Numbered from the stretch's first letter, positions 32,668-43,082 are shown. The stretch: DNA of 64,000 nucleotides from Actinopolymorpha cephalotaxi (GCF_013408535.1 NZ_JACBZA010000001.1:310001-374000); one strand, 5' to 3'. Made by a program: numbers and translations. The notes: generated from the sequence alone by a model not told the origin.

Positions 32668-34554
32668 ATGTCGTCAACCACGTTGGACACCATTCGTACC
32701 CGGGTTCCGGCCCGGCTGGACCGCCTGCCATGGTCGCGATTCCACTGGCGGGTGGTGATCGGCCTCGGCACCGTGTGGATCCTCGACGGGCTCGAGGTGA
32801 CGATCGTCGGCTCGGTCGCCAGCCGCATGATCGAGAAGGGCAGTGGGATCCACCTCACTGCCGGCGACATCGGTATGGCTGCCGCCATCTACGTCCTGGG
32901 CGCCTGCATAGGCGCGTTGTTCTTCGGTCAGCTCACCGACCGGTTCGGCCGCAAGAAGCTCTTCCTGCTCACGCTGGGCGTCTACATCGTCGCCACCGTG
33001 GCCACCGCCTTCGCGTTCGCGCCGTGGTACTTCTTCCTGGCCAGGTTCTTCACCGGCATGGGCATCGGCGGGGAGTACTCCGCGATCAACTCCGCGATCG
33101 ACGAGCTCATCCCCGCCCGCAACCGCGGCCAGGTCGACATCGCCATCAACGGCAGCTACTGGGTCGGCTCCGCGCTCGGCAGCATCGCCGCGATCTTCCT
33201 GCTCTCCGACATCTTCGCCACCGACCTGGGCTGGCGGCTCGCGTTCGGCCTGGGCGGCATCTTCGGCCTGGCCATCCTCATCGTCCGCCGGCACGTGCCC
33301 GAAAGCCCGCGGTGGTTGTTCATCCACGGCCGCGAGGACGAGGCGGAGAAGATCGTCGACTCGATCGAACGCGAGGTTCGCGAGGAAGCCGACGACGAGA
33401 TCCCCGAACCCGGCGAGAGCATCACGGTCCGCCAACGCAAGACCATTCCCTTCCGGGAGCTCGCCCGGGTCGCGATCAGGAAGTACCCCCACCGCACGCT
33501 GCTCGGCCTGGCGTTGTTCATCGGCCAGGCGTTCCTCTACAACGCGGTCACCTTCGACCTGGGCACGATTCTCAGTACGTACTTCAAGGTGGCGTCCGGT
33601 TCGGTGCCGTTCTTCCTGGCCGTGTTCGCGGTCGGCAACTTCCTCGGCCCGATGTTGCTGGGAAGGCTTTTCGACACAGTCGGGCGTAAACCGATGATCG
33701 CCGGAAGCTATCTCGGCGCCGCGGTGATGACCGCGGTGATCGGCTTCCTGCTGCTGAGCAACTCGCTGAACTCCATCTCGTTCATCATCCTGCTGGCGAT
33801 CGGGTTCTTCATCGCCTCGGCCGGCGCCAGCTCGGCCTACCTGACGGTCAGCGAGATCTTCCCGATGGAGACCCGGGCGCTCGCGATCGCCTTGTTCTAC
33901 GCGGTCGGTACGGCGATCGGCGGCATCACCGGGCCGTTGCTGTTCGGCCAGTTCATCCACAGCGGCAACCTCGGCCTGGTGGCGCTGGGCTTCTTCATCG
34001 GCGCGATCGCGATGGCCTTCGGCGGCGTGGCCGAACTGGTGTTCGGGGTGCGCGCCGAGCAGCAGTCCCTGGAGAACATCGCCCGCCCGCTCACCGCGGA
34101 GGAGGCGGACGAGACGGACGAGCGCACCGGCGAGGGAGAGCGGGCGGAAGCAGGAACCGAGGACGAGGACCGGGTGAGCGCGCGGGAGGCGGCCCGAAGG
34201 GCCGAGTCCGAACGCGACGAACGCATCGCCCGGCGGTCGGAACGCCTGCGCACACAGCGATACCGGCCCGGCCCGGGTACGTCGTTCTACTCGCCCGGCA
34301 TGCACGCCTCCGGCGCCTCGCCCAGCCAGAGCCGGCTGGCCGGGGACCGCGCCCTGGACGAGGAGGTCGCCCGGATCGCCAACCTGGTAGGCGAACGCGG
34401 GCCGATGGATCGGGAGACGTTGTTCCGCGAACTCGGCGCCCGCCGGTGGGGCCCCCGCCGCTTCGACGCCGCGTTGCGCACCGCCGTCGCCGAGGGCCTC
34501 GTCCGGCCGACGGGCCGCCGGCAGTTCGGCCCGCCGGAGGACTCGGGTCGGTAG
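32668..34554 (+). CDS. MFS transporter (sugar/organic-acid porter type) with long C-terminal tail
   Basis: 628 residues. Twelve membrane helices occupy about residues 25-465; loop 2-3 has GQLTDRFGRKKLFLLTLGVY and a mid-loop repeat GRLFDTVGRKP, plus PESPRWL after helix 6, signatures of the sugar-porter/MetabOlite:H+ symporter families. Beyond residue 470 is a charged, low-complexity linker (Glu/Arg-rich to about 545), then a compact segment (about 560-625, LDEEVARIANLVGERGPMDRETLF...EGLVRPTGRRQFG) that looks like a winged helix. MFS carriers usually end near 480, so the tail is unusual. Substrate unknown. Confidence 0.88.
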   Translation: MSSTTLDTIRTRVPARLDRLPWSRFHWRVVIGLGTVWILDGLEVTIVGSVASRMIEKGSGIHLTAGDIGMAAAIYVLGACIGALFFGQLTDRFGRKKLFLLTLGVYIVATVATAFAFAPWYFFLARFFTGMGIGGEYSAINSAIDELIPARNRGQVDIAINGSYWVGSALGSIAAIFLLSDIFATDLGWRLAFGLGGIFGLAILIVRRHVPESPRWLFIHGREDEAEKIVDSIEREVREEADDEIPEPGESITVRQRKTIPFRELARVAIRKYPHRTLLGLALFIGQAFLYNAVTFDLGTILSTYFKVASGSVPFFLAVFAVGNFLGPMLLGRLFDTVGRKPMIAGSYLGAAVMTAVIGFLLLSNSLNSISFIILLAIGFFIASAGASSAYLTVSEIFPMETRALAIALFYAVGTAIGGITGPLLFGQFIHSGNLGLVALGFFIGAIAMAFGGVAELVFGVRAEQQSLENIARPLTAEEADETDERTGEGERAEAGTEDEDRVSAREAARRAESERDERIARRSERLRTQRYRPGPGTSFYSPGMHASGASPSQSRLAGDRALDEEVARIANLVGERGPMDRETLFRELGARRWGPRRFDAALRTAVAEGLVRPTGRRQFGPPEDSGR

Positions 34555-34577
34555 AGGTCGGCAGAGGTCGGTAGAGC

Positions 34578-35501
34578 TCAGTAGCCGCGTTCCACCTCGA
34601 CCAGCCCGACCAGCTTCTCGCCCGCGACGTAGCGGCGGACGTTCTCGTTCACCCGCTTGGTGAGTCCCGGGATGAGCAGGCTGGGCGGGTTGGCCGAGTG
34701 GGGCGTGATCAGCGCGCGCGGCTCGTCCCAGAGCGGGTGGCCGTCCGGGAGCGGCTCGGGGTCGGTGACGTCCAGGCCGGCGCCGGCGATGCTGCCGGCG
34801 CGCAGGGCCTCCACCAGCGCGTCGGTGTCGATCAGCGATCCCCGGGCGATGTTGACCAGCCAGGCGTGCGGCTGCATCAACTCCAGCTCCCGCGCGCCGA
34901 TCAGGTGCTTGGTCTCGGCCGTCGACGGGGCGCCGATCACAACCACGTCCGAGGCGGAGAGTACGTCGTCCAGCCGGTCCGGGGTGTAGGTGTGCGCCGC
35001 ACCCGGCACCGGCGTACCCGAGCGGGTGATCGCCAGCACCCGGACCCGCAGCGGCTCCAGCATCCGGATCAGCGCCCGGCCGATGCCGCCGCAGCCGACG
35101 ATGCCGACCGTCGAGTCCAGCAGGGTTCCGGACCGTACGCCCGTCCAGGTGCGTTCGCCGGCGAGCGTGTGCAGTTGGCGCAGGCCGCCGAGCATCAGCG
35201 CCAGCGTGTGCTCGGCGACACCGTCGGCGTAACTGCCGACCGCGCAGGTGTAGACCTTGCCGGAGGTGAAGATGCCGGCCCGGAACCACGACTCGATGCC
35301 TGCCGACGGAAGCTGCACCCACTTGATGCCGTCGTGGTCGACGTCCTTGAACTGGTCGGGCGACCCGCCCCACCACACCAGCGCCTCGGCCTGCGCGGGG
35401 TCGTCGACCACCTCACCGCCCGCCGTCTTCACCGCCTCGAGGAGCTCGGGCAGCTGCTGTGGGCCGACGTGGATCTTGGGGGTACGTGCACCGGAGGTCA
35501 T
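34578..35501 (-). CDS. D-isomer-specific 2-hydroxyacid dehydrogenase
   Basis: 307 residues. NAD-binding loop GCGGIG at 136-141 (VGIVGCGGIGRAL); catalytic Arg220 (NIARGSLID), Glu249 (DVTDPEPLP) and His268 (TPHSANP) are all present. The short N-terminal substrate domain contains VWWGGSPDQF. Reduces a 2-keto acid or oxidises the D-2-hydroxy acid; the exact substrate is open. A GATACT box ends six bases before ATG 35501, suggesting a leaderless message. Confidence 0.92.
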   Translation of the reverse strand: MTSGARTPKIHVGPQQLPELLEAVKTAGGEVVDDPAQAEALVWWGGSPDQFKDVDHDGIKWVQLPSAGIESWFRAGIFTSGKVYTCAVGSYADGVAEHTLALMLGGLRQLHTLAGERTWTGVRSGTLLDSTVGIVGCGGIGRALIRMLEPLRVRVLAITRSGTPVPGAAHTYTPDRLDDVLSASDVVVIGAPSTAETKHLIGARELELMQPHAWLVNIARGSLIDTDALVEALRAGSIAGAGLDVTDPEPLPDGHPLWDEPRALITPHSANPPSLLIPGLTKRVNENVRRYVAGEKLVGLVEVERGY

Positions 35502-35558
35502 CCGTCCAGTATCTCCGCGCGGGTGGTTGTCGCGATCGGCGGTGCTCGGCCGGCCTGC

Positions 35559-36347
35559 TCAGCTCGCCTGGCGGGCGGCCACGTCCTCGGCGGCGACGTC
35601 GAGCAGGAACCGCTGCGCCGGGCTGAGCCGGTCGTACGTCGTGGAACGGATGTAGGCCTTCTGGTCCAGCTGCTGGGCGAGGTCACGGGTGCAGAACGCC
35701 ATGTGCATGGCCCGTCTGGCCCGGTCGGAGCTGTTCAGCGTCCCGCCGTGCCACAGGTGGCTGTTGAAGATCACGACCGTGCCGGCCGGGGCGAGCAGCT
35801 GAACCTGGTCGGGATGGGCGTCCTTGGGGTCGGCCAGCTCCTGGCCCGGCAGCTTGGCCCACCGGTGCGAACCCGGGACGACGCGGGTGGCGCCGTTGTC
35901 GGCGGTGAAGTCGTCCAGCAGCCAGATGGAGTTGCACACGCGGTACGCACCGGGCCGGACGGGCTCGCCGTAGTCGGTGTGCAGACCCTGAAGTCCCTTG
36001 CCCGGACGGGAGGCGCGGCTGTTGAGGGAGAACACCTTGAACTCCCCGAGTACGTGCCGCATCCCGGCCAGCACCCGCGGATGGGTGAAGCAGACGTCGA
36101 ACATCGGGTCCTTGTTGATCAGGTCCGACAGCCGGTCCGCACCCTCCTCCTGGTGCACCTCGAGGCCGGCCTGCTCGCCCTCGGCGGCGGTGAGCTCGGC
36201 GAGGCGGGTGTTGAACGCCGCGACCTGCTCGGAGCTGAGGATGCCCGGCAGCGGGAGGAAACCGTCCCGGTCGAGCTGGTCCTTCTCCTTCGTGGACAGG
36301 GTTTCGTCGGTGACGGCGAGGTCGCGCAGTGCGGTCGCCATGTCCAT
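35559..36347 (-). CDS. Phytanoyl-CoA dioxygenase (PhyH) family Fe(II)/2-oxoglutarate oxygenase
   Basis: 262 residues with the double-stranded beta-helix core. Iron ligands: His123 and Asp125 (LHTDYGE), distal His197 or His200 (FNSHLWHGGTLN); 2-oxoglutarate-binding Arg about residue 209. NGATRVVPGSHRW is the family hallmark. Hydroxylates an unknown small molecule; relatives include EctD and biosynthetic or catabolic hydroxylases. It lies between two dehydrogenase/reductase genes on the same strand, which may form a loose catabolic group. Start ATG 36347 or 36341. Confidence 0.9.
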   Translation of the reverse strand: MDMATALRDLAVTDETLSTKEKDQLDRDGFLPLPGILSSEQVAAFNTRLAELTAAEGEQAGLEVHQEEGADRLSDLINKDPMFDVCFTHPRVLAGMRHVLGEFKVFSLNSRASRPGKGLQGLHTDYGEPVRPGAYRVCNSIWLLDDFTADNGATRVVPGSHRWAKLPGQELADPKDAHPDQVQLLAPAGTVVIFNSHLWHGGTLNSSDRARRAMHMAFCTRDLAQQLDQKAYIRSTTYDRLSPAQRFLLDVAAEDVAARQAS

Positions 36348-36456
36348 GGTGCGCTCCGTTCGGTCGGGTCCCGCGCTCCATGGTTCGCCGCGTGCGGGTG
36401 GGGTTCCACCCGTTGGCCGCCTGCGGTCGCCGGCTGGCCCGAACCGGCAGACGCCA

Positions 36457-36490
36457 CACCCGGCCCGGGAGCCAGGGTCCGGGCCGGGTG
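36457..36490 (-). terminator. Strong GC hairpin after aldo/keto reductase gene
   Basis: CACCCGGCCCGG and CCGGGCCGGGTG form a perfect 12-bp stem with a 10-base loop, 30 bases beyond the stop of the minus-strand reductase gene (36521). No T-tract. Confidence 0.6.
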
Positions 36491-36520
36491 CGGCGTCGGT
36501 TCAGTGATCCGGGCGGTCGG

Positions 36521-37315
36521 TCACGCCTCGGACAGGTTGTCGATCGCGGTGAGCTCGTCCGCGGACAACTCGAAGTCGAACACGTCGACGTTGGACTCGA
36601 TGCGTTCGCGCTTGGCCGACTTCGGGATCACCACGACGCCGCGCTGCAGGTGCCAGCGCACGATCACCTGCGGGACCGTCTTGCCGTACTTCTCGGCGAG
36701 TCCGGTCAGCACCGGGTCGTCCAGCTTGGCGGCGCGGAACGGGCTGTAGCCCTCCACGACGACGCCGCGCTCACGGCTCCCCTCGAGCAGCTCGCGGTCG
36801 AACTGCACGGGGCTCCACTTGATCTGGTTGACCGCGGGCGTCACGCCGGTCTGGGAGGTGAGCTCGTCGATCTGGTCCAGGGAGTAGTTGCTCACGCCGA
36901 TGTGGCGTACGAGACCCTCCTTCTGCGCCTCGACGAACACCTTCCACGACTCGACGCCGGCGGTGCCGTTCGGCGGCCAGTGGATCAGCCACAGGTCGAG
37001 GTGGTCCACGCCGAGCTTGTCCAGGCTCTGCTGGAGGGTCTGCCGCTCCCGGCCCACGTGGTCCGGCGGCAGCTTGGTGGTGACGAAGACCTGGTCGCGG
37101 GGTACGCCGCTGTCGCGCAGCGCGGTGCCGACCTGGTCCTCGTTGCCGTAGCCGGTGGCCGTGTCGAGGTGCCGGTAGCCGGCTTCCAGCGCCCAGGCGA
37201 CGGCCTGGCGAGCCTCGTCGCCGGAGAGCTGCCAGGTGCCGAACCCGATCAGCGGGATGCGGGCGTCGGGGGAGAGCGGTGCGGTGAGTTGGGAGGACAG
37301 GCCGATGTCAGTCAT
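36521..37315 (-). CDS. Aldo/keto reductase (AKR5-like)
   Basis: 264 residues, TIM barrel. The catalytic tetrad is present: Asp51, Tyr56, Lys81 and His112 (HLDTATGYGNE, VTTKLPPD, LWLIHWP). The NADPH site IPKSAKRERIESNVDVFDF is near the C-terminus. Close in pattern to 2,5-diketo-D-gluconate reductase-type enzymes; general carbonyl reduction or detoxification is likely. It is divergent from the flavin monooxygenase gene 106 bp away. Confidence 0.92.
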   Translation of the reverse strand: MTDIGLSSQLTAPLSPDARIPLIGFGTWQLSGDEARQAVAWALEAGYRHLDTATGYGNEDQVGTALRDSGVPRDQVFVTTKLPPDHVGRERQTLQQSLDKLGVDHLDLWLIHWPPNGTAGVESWKVFVEAQKEGLVRHIGVSNYSLDQIDELTSQTGVTPAVNQIKWSPVQFDRELLEGSRERGVVVEGYSPFRAAKLDDPVLTGLAEKYGKTVPQVIVRWHLQRGVVVIPKSAKRERIESNVDVFDFELSADELTAIDNLSEA

Positions 37316-37421
37316 TCCTCGGTCCTACCCCTTCGCGCGGGTGAAACGCCAACCAGTTGGCCCGGCGGGGGCGGGCTGGCCAGATGTGGCCGAAACGGTT
37401 CTCGGAGGTACGTTCGGAGGC

Positions 37422-38525
37422 GTGTCCGACTCGATTCCCCAGCCCCAGTCCGGGGCCTCCTCGCCCGCCGCCTCGCCCGCAGACCCGGCCGGCCGGATCC
37501 CACTCTCCGTACTCGAGCTGGCCCCGGTCGGTGAGGGGCAGACGAGCGCGGAGGCGCTGAACGCCGCCGCGGCCCTGGCCCAGCGGGCCGAGGAACTCGG
37601 CTACCGCCGCTTCTGGGTGGCCGAGCACCACAACATGCCCGGCGTCGCGTCCACGTCACCGGGTGTGTTCCTCGGCCATGTGGCCGCGCGGACGCGGAGC
37701 ATCCGGGTCGGCTCGGGCGGGGTGATGTTGCCCAACCACCCACCCCTGGTGGTCGCCGAACAGTTCGCGATGCTGGAGGCGCTCAGCCCCGGCCGGATCG
37801 ATCTCGGCATCGGCCGCGCACCGGGCACCGACCCGGCGACCGCGGCGGCGCTGCGCCGGTCGAAGGAGGGACTCGGCGCCGAGGACTTCCCGCAGGAGCT
37901 CGCCGACCTGCTCGACCTGCTGGGCATCGAGGAGGGTGGCGGCCGGCTCGCGCTGCGGCGGATGAGCGCCACGCCCGTGGCCGCGTCCGCGCCGGACGTG
38001 TGGCTGCTCGGGTCGAGCGGCTACAGCGCGCAGGTCGCCGGGATGCTGGGGCTGCCGTTCGCGTTCGCCCACCACTTCAGCGCGGCCAACACGCTGCCCG
38101 CGATGGAGCTGTACCGGTCCACCTTCCGGCCGTCCGCGCGACTGGCCGAGCCGTACGCGATGGTGACCCAGTCGGTCTACGTCGCCGACACCGCCGAGGA
38201 GGCGGAGGCGATCGCCCGGCCGGCCCGGCTGGCGCAGGTGTCGCTCTACACCGGCCGCCCGCGACGGACCCCCACGCCGGAGGAGGCCGCCGCGCACGAG
38301 TGGACCGACGCCGAGCTCCGGATCATCGAGCAGGGCCCGAGCCGGCCCACCATCGGCGACCCGAAGTCCGTGCTCGCCGAGCTCACCGACCTGGTGTCGG
38401 CCACCGGCGCGAACGAGCTGATGGTGACGACGATGACACACGGACTGCCCGAACGCCTGCACAGCTTCGAGCTGCTCGCCCAGGCCTGGCCCGCTGGGAG
38501 CGAGGCCGGGTCATCGGCGGGATAG
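37422..38525 (+). CDS. LLM-class flavin-dependent oxidoreductase (MsnO8-type)
   Basis: 367 residues of the luciferase-like monooxygenase family. After a Ser/Pro/Ala-rich leader, residues 30-60 give the beta-1 strand PLSVLELAPVGEG. Then come RFWVAEHHNMPGVASTSP, RIRVGSGGVMLPNHPPLVVAEQF and GRIDLGIGRAPGTDP, the MsnO8 subgroup signature. F420 or FMNH2 could be the cofactor. GTG 37422 follows a CGGAGG ribosome site. Confidence 0.9.
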   Translation: MSDSIPQPQSGASSPAASPADPAGRIPLSVLELAPVGEGQTSAEALNAAAALAQRAEELGYRRFWVAEHHNMPGVASTSPGVFLGHVAARTRSIRVGSGGVMLPNHPPLVVAEQFAMLEALSPGRIDLGIGRAPGTDPATAAALRRSKEGLGAEDFPQELADLLDLLGIEEGGGRLALRRMSATPVAASAPDVWLLGSSGYSAQVAGMLGLPFAFAHHFSAANTLPAMELYRSTFRPSARLAEPYAMVTQSVYVADTAEEAEAIARPARLAQVSLYTGRPRRTPTPEEAAAHEWTDAELRIIEQGPSRPTIGDPKSVLAELTDLVSATGANELMVTTMTHGLPERLHSFELLAQAWPAGSEAGSSAG

Positions 38526-38592
38526 CCGTAAGGCCGGGAGTCGTCGGCAAATTGGTTTGCGCCTGTACCGGCCGGGCCACACGCTCGTCCCC

Positions 38593-39164
38593 GTGACCGA
38601 CACTCGTACCGACATCCGTACCGATCGCCTCCTGCTCCGCCGATGGCGCGAGGCCGACCTGGCGCCGTGGGCGGCGATGAACGCCGACCCGGCCGTCCGT
38701 GAGCACCTGGGCGACCTGCTGACCCCCGAGCAGAGTGCCGCGTCGGTGGAGAACTTCCGGGCCGAGTTCGACGAGCGTGGCTACGGATGGTGGGCCGTCG
38801 AGGTGGTCGCCACCGGGACGTTCATCGGCTTCGCGGGCTTGGACCTGGTGGACGACTACATGCCGTTCGACGGAATCGAGATCGGCTGGCGGCTCGCCCG
38901 CTCCGCCTGGGGGCACGGCTACGCCACCGAGGCAGCGTTCGCGACGCTGGCGTTCGGCTTCCGGACCCTCGGGCTGCCGGAGATCCTGGCGGTCACGACT
39001 GCCGGTAATCACCGTTCGCAGGCGGTGATGCGGCGCATCGGCATGACCCGCGATCCCGCGGAGGACTTCGACGATCCCTCGGAGCCGGAAGGTCCGTTGC
39101 GGCGCTGCGTGCTCTACCGGCTCCGTGCCGCCGACTTTCGCCCCGCCGGTACGGCCGCGGACAG

Positions 39165-39177
<13 letters not shown>
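38593..39177 (+). CDS. GNAT acetyltransferase, RimJ/RimL type
   Basis: 194 residues. LRTDRLLLRRWREADLAPWAAM-type opening, WRLARSAWGHGYATEAAFATLAFGF (acetyl-CoA loop, GxGYA) and NHRSQAVMRRIGMTRD are the RimJ/L signatures. Acetylates a protein N-terminus or a small amine. GTG 38593 is the first start; it has no strong ribosome site. The last 13 bp overlap the convergent modC gene. Confidence 0.9.
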
Positions 39178-40273
<1,096 letters not shown>

Positions 40274-40289
<16 letters not shown>

Positions 40290-41218
40290 CGGTCGCGCAG
40301 AGCGGCGAGCACCACCACCGACACGACGAGCAGCAGCAGGCTGAGCACGATCGCGGCGTCGGGGCTGGTCTCCATCGCGACGTACACCGCGAGCGGCATC
40401 GTCTGCGTGGTGCCGGGGAAGTTCCCGGCGAACGTGATCGTCGCCCCGAACTCACCGAGCGCCCTGGCCCAGGCGAGGACGGCGCCGGCCGCGACGCCGG
40501 GCGCGACCAGGGGGAGGGTGACCCGGCGGAACGTCAGCCAGCCCGAGGCGCCGAGCGTCGCGGCGGCGTCCTCGTACCGCCGGTCCGCCGCGCGCAGCGC
40601 ACCCTCCACGCTCAGCACCAGGAACGGCGTGGCGACGAACGCCTCGGCGAGGACGACCGCCGCGGTGGTGAACGGCAGCGACAGCCCGAACCACGCGTCC
40701 AGCCACTGCCCCACCAGGCCGCGCCGGCCCAGCACGAGCAGCAACGCGACCCCACCGACGACGGGTGGCAGGACGAGCGGAACGGTCACCAGGGCGCGCG
40801 CCAGTCCGCGGCCCGGGAGGGTGCTCCGGGCCAGCACCCAGGCGAGCGGGACACCGAGCACCAGCGCGACCAGCGTCGCGAGAGTGGCCGACACCAGGGA
40901 CAGTCGCAGGGCCTGCCAGACCTCCGGCCGTCCGAGCTCGTCGATCAGGCTCGACCAGGGTGCGCGGACCACCAGGCCGAGCAGCGGGACGACCAAGAAC
41001 GCCAGCCCGACGCAGGCGGGAACGGCGAGGACGACCGGAACCCGGGCACGAACTCCCCGGTCGCCCGGCCGGCGTAGCCCGCCGGCTGTCGTCCGGCCGG
41101 TTCGTACTTCGTCGGGGTGGAGGTCCCGCCCGGTGGGGGAGTCGCCGCCGGAGCCCGGTGCACCGGTGCCGGCGTCCGGACCGGTGCGCGGAGCGGGTCC
41201 ACCGGTCCGTCGGGCCAT
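40274..41218 (-). CDS. modB: Molybdate-type ABC transporter permease
   Basis: 314 residues. A long polar N-terminus (about 60 residues, Gly/Pro/Arg-rich) precedes five to six helices. The permease coupling motif EDAAATLGASGWLTFRRVTLPLVAPGVAAG (EAA loop) and ARALGEFGATITFAGN are diagnostic of ModB/CysT-type permeases. A TAGGAT -10 box ends six bases before ATG 41218, implying a leaderless mRNA. With modC it would feed the molybdopterin genes at 56.7-59.1 kb. Confidence 0.85.
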
Positions 41219-41329
41219 GCCGGGATCCTAGGCGGGGCCACCCAGCCGGCGGCGGGGGTGGGGGCGGCGTGGGACGCGCGGGTCGGGGCGGATCACCCGC
41301 CGCCCCGGCGGCGAGGCATCATCGAGGAC

Positions 41330-41503
41330 ATGGACGAACCCAAGCGGCCCTCTCGCACGGACCGGCGCGCGGACGCGATCGGCCCGTTGCTGCCCGACCG
41401 AGCCGGCGAGGACGACCCGGAGCGCTGGGGCGACCGGGACGGGTCCGAGGACGACGCCGACCGTCGCCTTCGCGACGAGGTGCCGCCCCACCACGGCCAG
41501 TAG
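41330..41503 (+). CDS. Small acidic hypothetical protein
   Basis: 57 residues, highly charged (EDDPERWGDRDGSEDDADRRL), ending DEVPPHH. Similar short proteins with a WGDR...DDxDRRLxxxxPPH layout are common in actinomycetes near housekeeping genes; no function is known. ATG 41330 is the only sensible start. It converges on mscL with 19 bp between the stops. Confidence 0.6.
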   Translation: MDEPKRPSRTDRRADAIGPLLPDRAGEDDPERWGDRDGSEDDADRRLRDEVPPHHGQ

Positions 41504-41522
41504 TACGGGCAGCCAGCCGGCG

Positions 41523-42032
41523 TCAGCGCGAGACTGTCGGTTGCCCGGCCGGCGGCGGATAGTCAGGGCCCGGGCTCCGGTCGCCGGCTCCGTCCCGCTG
41601 ATCGTCCCGCTGATCACCGGCGCGGCCCGCTCGCTGCTCGCGCGCCTCGGCCAGCAGGTCGCGGATGTCGCGAAGCAGCAGGATGTCCTCGGCGGGCGGA
41701 ATCTCCGGGGCGGCCTCGGGGTCGTGGCGGTGCCGGCGCAGCGCCGCCAGCCGGTTGACCGGCACCACCACGAGGAAGTAGATCGTGGCGGCGATGATCA
41801 GGAAGTTGAACACCGCGTCGATGATCAGCCCGAGGCTGAACTGCGCGTTGTGGACGGTGAAGTGTCCCACCTTGGTGAGGTCGGGCTGACCGAAGATCGC
41901 CGCCACCAGCGGGTTGATGAAGCCGTCGAGCAGTCCGGTGACGATCTTGGTGAACGCCGCGCCCAGCACGACCGCGACCGCGAGGTCGAGGACGTTGCCA
42001 CGCATCAGGAACTGCTTGAACCCCTTGAACAT
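41523..42032 (-). CDS. mscL: Large-conductance mechanosensitive channel
   Basis: 169 residues. The N-terminal FKGFKQFLMRGNVLDLAVAVVLGAAFTKIV (amphipathic helix plus TM1) and the TM2 region LIIDAVFNFLIIAATIYFLVVVPVNRL are diagnostic of MscL. The pentamer opens under membrane tension to release solutes during osmotic downshock. The cytoplasmic helix is followed by an extended polar tail of about 50 residues (Arg/Asp/Pro), longer than in E. coli MscL (136 residues). Confidence 0.95.
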   Translation of the reverse strand: MFKGFKQFLMRGNVLDLAVAVVLGAAFTKIVTGLLDGFINPLVAAIFGQPDLTKVGHFTVHNAQFSLGLIIDAVFNFLIIAATIYFLVVVPVNRLAALRRHRHDPEAAPEIPPAEDILLLRDIRDLLAEAREQRAGRAGDQRDDQRDGAGDRSPGPDYPPPAGQPTVSR

Positions 42033-42137
42033 CGGGCTCCTTCCTCGCCACCTCGGCGTACCGGTCGTTGCCGGAACCTACCGCGCGCCGGCCGCGCCAC
42101 ATCACCCCCTGTCCGTGTCCTGGCCGGCGCGCCCCGG

Positions 42138-42995
42138 TCAGGGCACCGCGCGCAGCACCAGGGAGATCCGCGACGTCACCGCCGCCCGGGCGAGGTCGGC
42201 GGCGGTCTCGGCCGGCACCGCCACCACGACCAGGCCACCCTCGCCGCCGGCGTCCACCGAGCCACCGGCGCCGACACTTCCGAGCGGACCGCCGCCGCCT
42301 TCGGATCCGGCCGCCCCCTCACCCGCGCTGCCCGGCAGGGCGAGCACCCGGACCTGGGTGGCCACCACCCGAGCGGGACGGGCCGCCTGGTCGACGTCGG
42401 TCTCGGCGGCCAGCAGGTCGATCCGGTCACCGGGCCGGACCAGAGCGAGCGAGCCGGGGTCGGCGACGCGTACCGGAGCGGCCACCACCTGCGCGGTAGA
42501 TCGCACCCGGGCCAGCAGGTCCGGCCCGAGCAGCCGGGCGTCGGTGAGCGGCTCACCCGTCCGGACCGGGCCGGCCAGCACGGCGCCGCGGCCCGCCGAT
42601 CCGCCGGCCCGTGGGTCACCGGGGCGCAGGACTCCGGCTGGTACGACGTGCGGGGGGAGGGCGACCTCGCGCAGGTCGCCCGGTGAGAGCGGCGCCCCGC
42701 CGGGAAGGTCGCGCGCCGCGGCCAGAACGGTGACGGTGGGCGGCGGCTCGGGTGCCAGCAGGTGCAGGGCCAGCGCGACGCCCGCCGCGGCCAGCCCGGC
42801 CGCGACCAGCCGGCGATGCCGGGAGATCGCCCGGGTGACCTCGCTCAGCATCCCTCGCCCGCCGGGCCGGTCGCGGGCTCGGGCGGGGGAGCCGGGCACG
42901 TCGGAACGCGAGGCCGGCGAGGAGAGCCCACCCGCCCGGGGAGGGTCGGTGGACGAGGCGTCGGTACGCGAGGTGGCGAAGCGGCGTCGGGACAT
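42138..42995 (-). CDS. SAF-domain protein (CpaB/RcpC-like)
   Basis: 285 residues. A polar N-terminus (about 65 residues) is followed by one membrane helix (RLVAAGLAAAGVALALHLL). A SAF domain follows, with AARDLPGGAPLSPGDLREVALPPHVVPAGVL. A C-terminal RcpC-like segment has VRPGDRIDLLAA, VVATQVRVLAL and VVAVPAETAADLARA, with a Gly-rich insert at about 225-250. In other bacteria such proteins belong to Flp/Tad pilus assembly; no tad genes lie nearby. A TAGCCT box ends six bases before ATG 42995. Paired DnaA boxes lie just upstream. Confidence 0.85.
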   Translation of the reverse strand: MSRRRFATSRTDASSTDPPRAGGLSSPASRSDVPGSPARARDRPGGRGMLSEVTRAISRHRRLVAAGLAAAGVALALHLLAPEPPPTVTVLAAARDLPGGAPLSPGDLREVALPPHVVPAGVLRPGDPRAGGSAGRGAVLAGPVRTGEPLTDARLLGPDLLARVRSTAQVVAAPVRVADPGSLALVRPGDRIDLLAAETDVDQAARPARVVATQVRVLALPGSAGEGAAGSEGGGGPLGSVGAGGSVDAGGEGGLVVVAVPAETAADLARAAVTSRISLVLRAVP

Positions 42996-43032
42996 GCGAC
43001 GAGGCTAGGCAGCCGAACCCACCCGGATCCGG

Positions 43033-43082
43033 TTGTCCACAGTTGGGCCCCTCGAGACGGCCGAACCGCCGGCTGTGGACAA
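43033..43082. promoter_or_regulatory. Two inverted consensus DnaA boxes
   Basis: TTGTCCACAG at 43033-43042 and CTGTGGACAA at 43073-43082 are perfect inverted copies, 30 bases apart. TTGTCCACA is the preferred actinomycete DnaA box. They lie upstream of the SAF-domain gene and downstream of the FmdB gene. dnaA, dnaN and a dense box cluster are absent, so this is not oriC. Confidence 0.65.

Noticed and set aside
32674-35376. 900-codon minus-strand frame and the 683-codon plus frame at 34698-36749
   Set aside because: Both are mirror frames of the MFS, hydroxyacid dehydrogenase and PhyH genes in GC-rich DNA; no motifs, compositional bias typical of shadows.
43033-43082. Origin of replication
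   Set aside because: Only two DnaA boxes, and no dnaA, dnaN, parAB or AT-rich unwinding region nearby.
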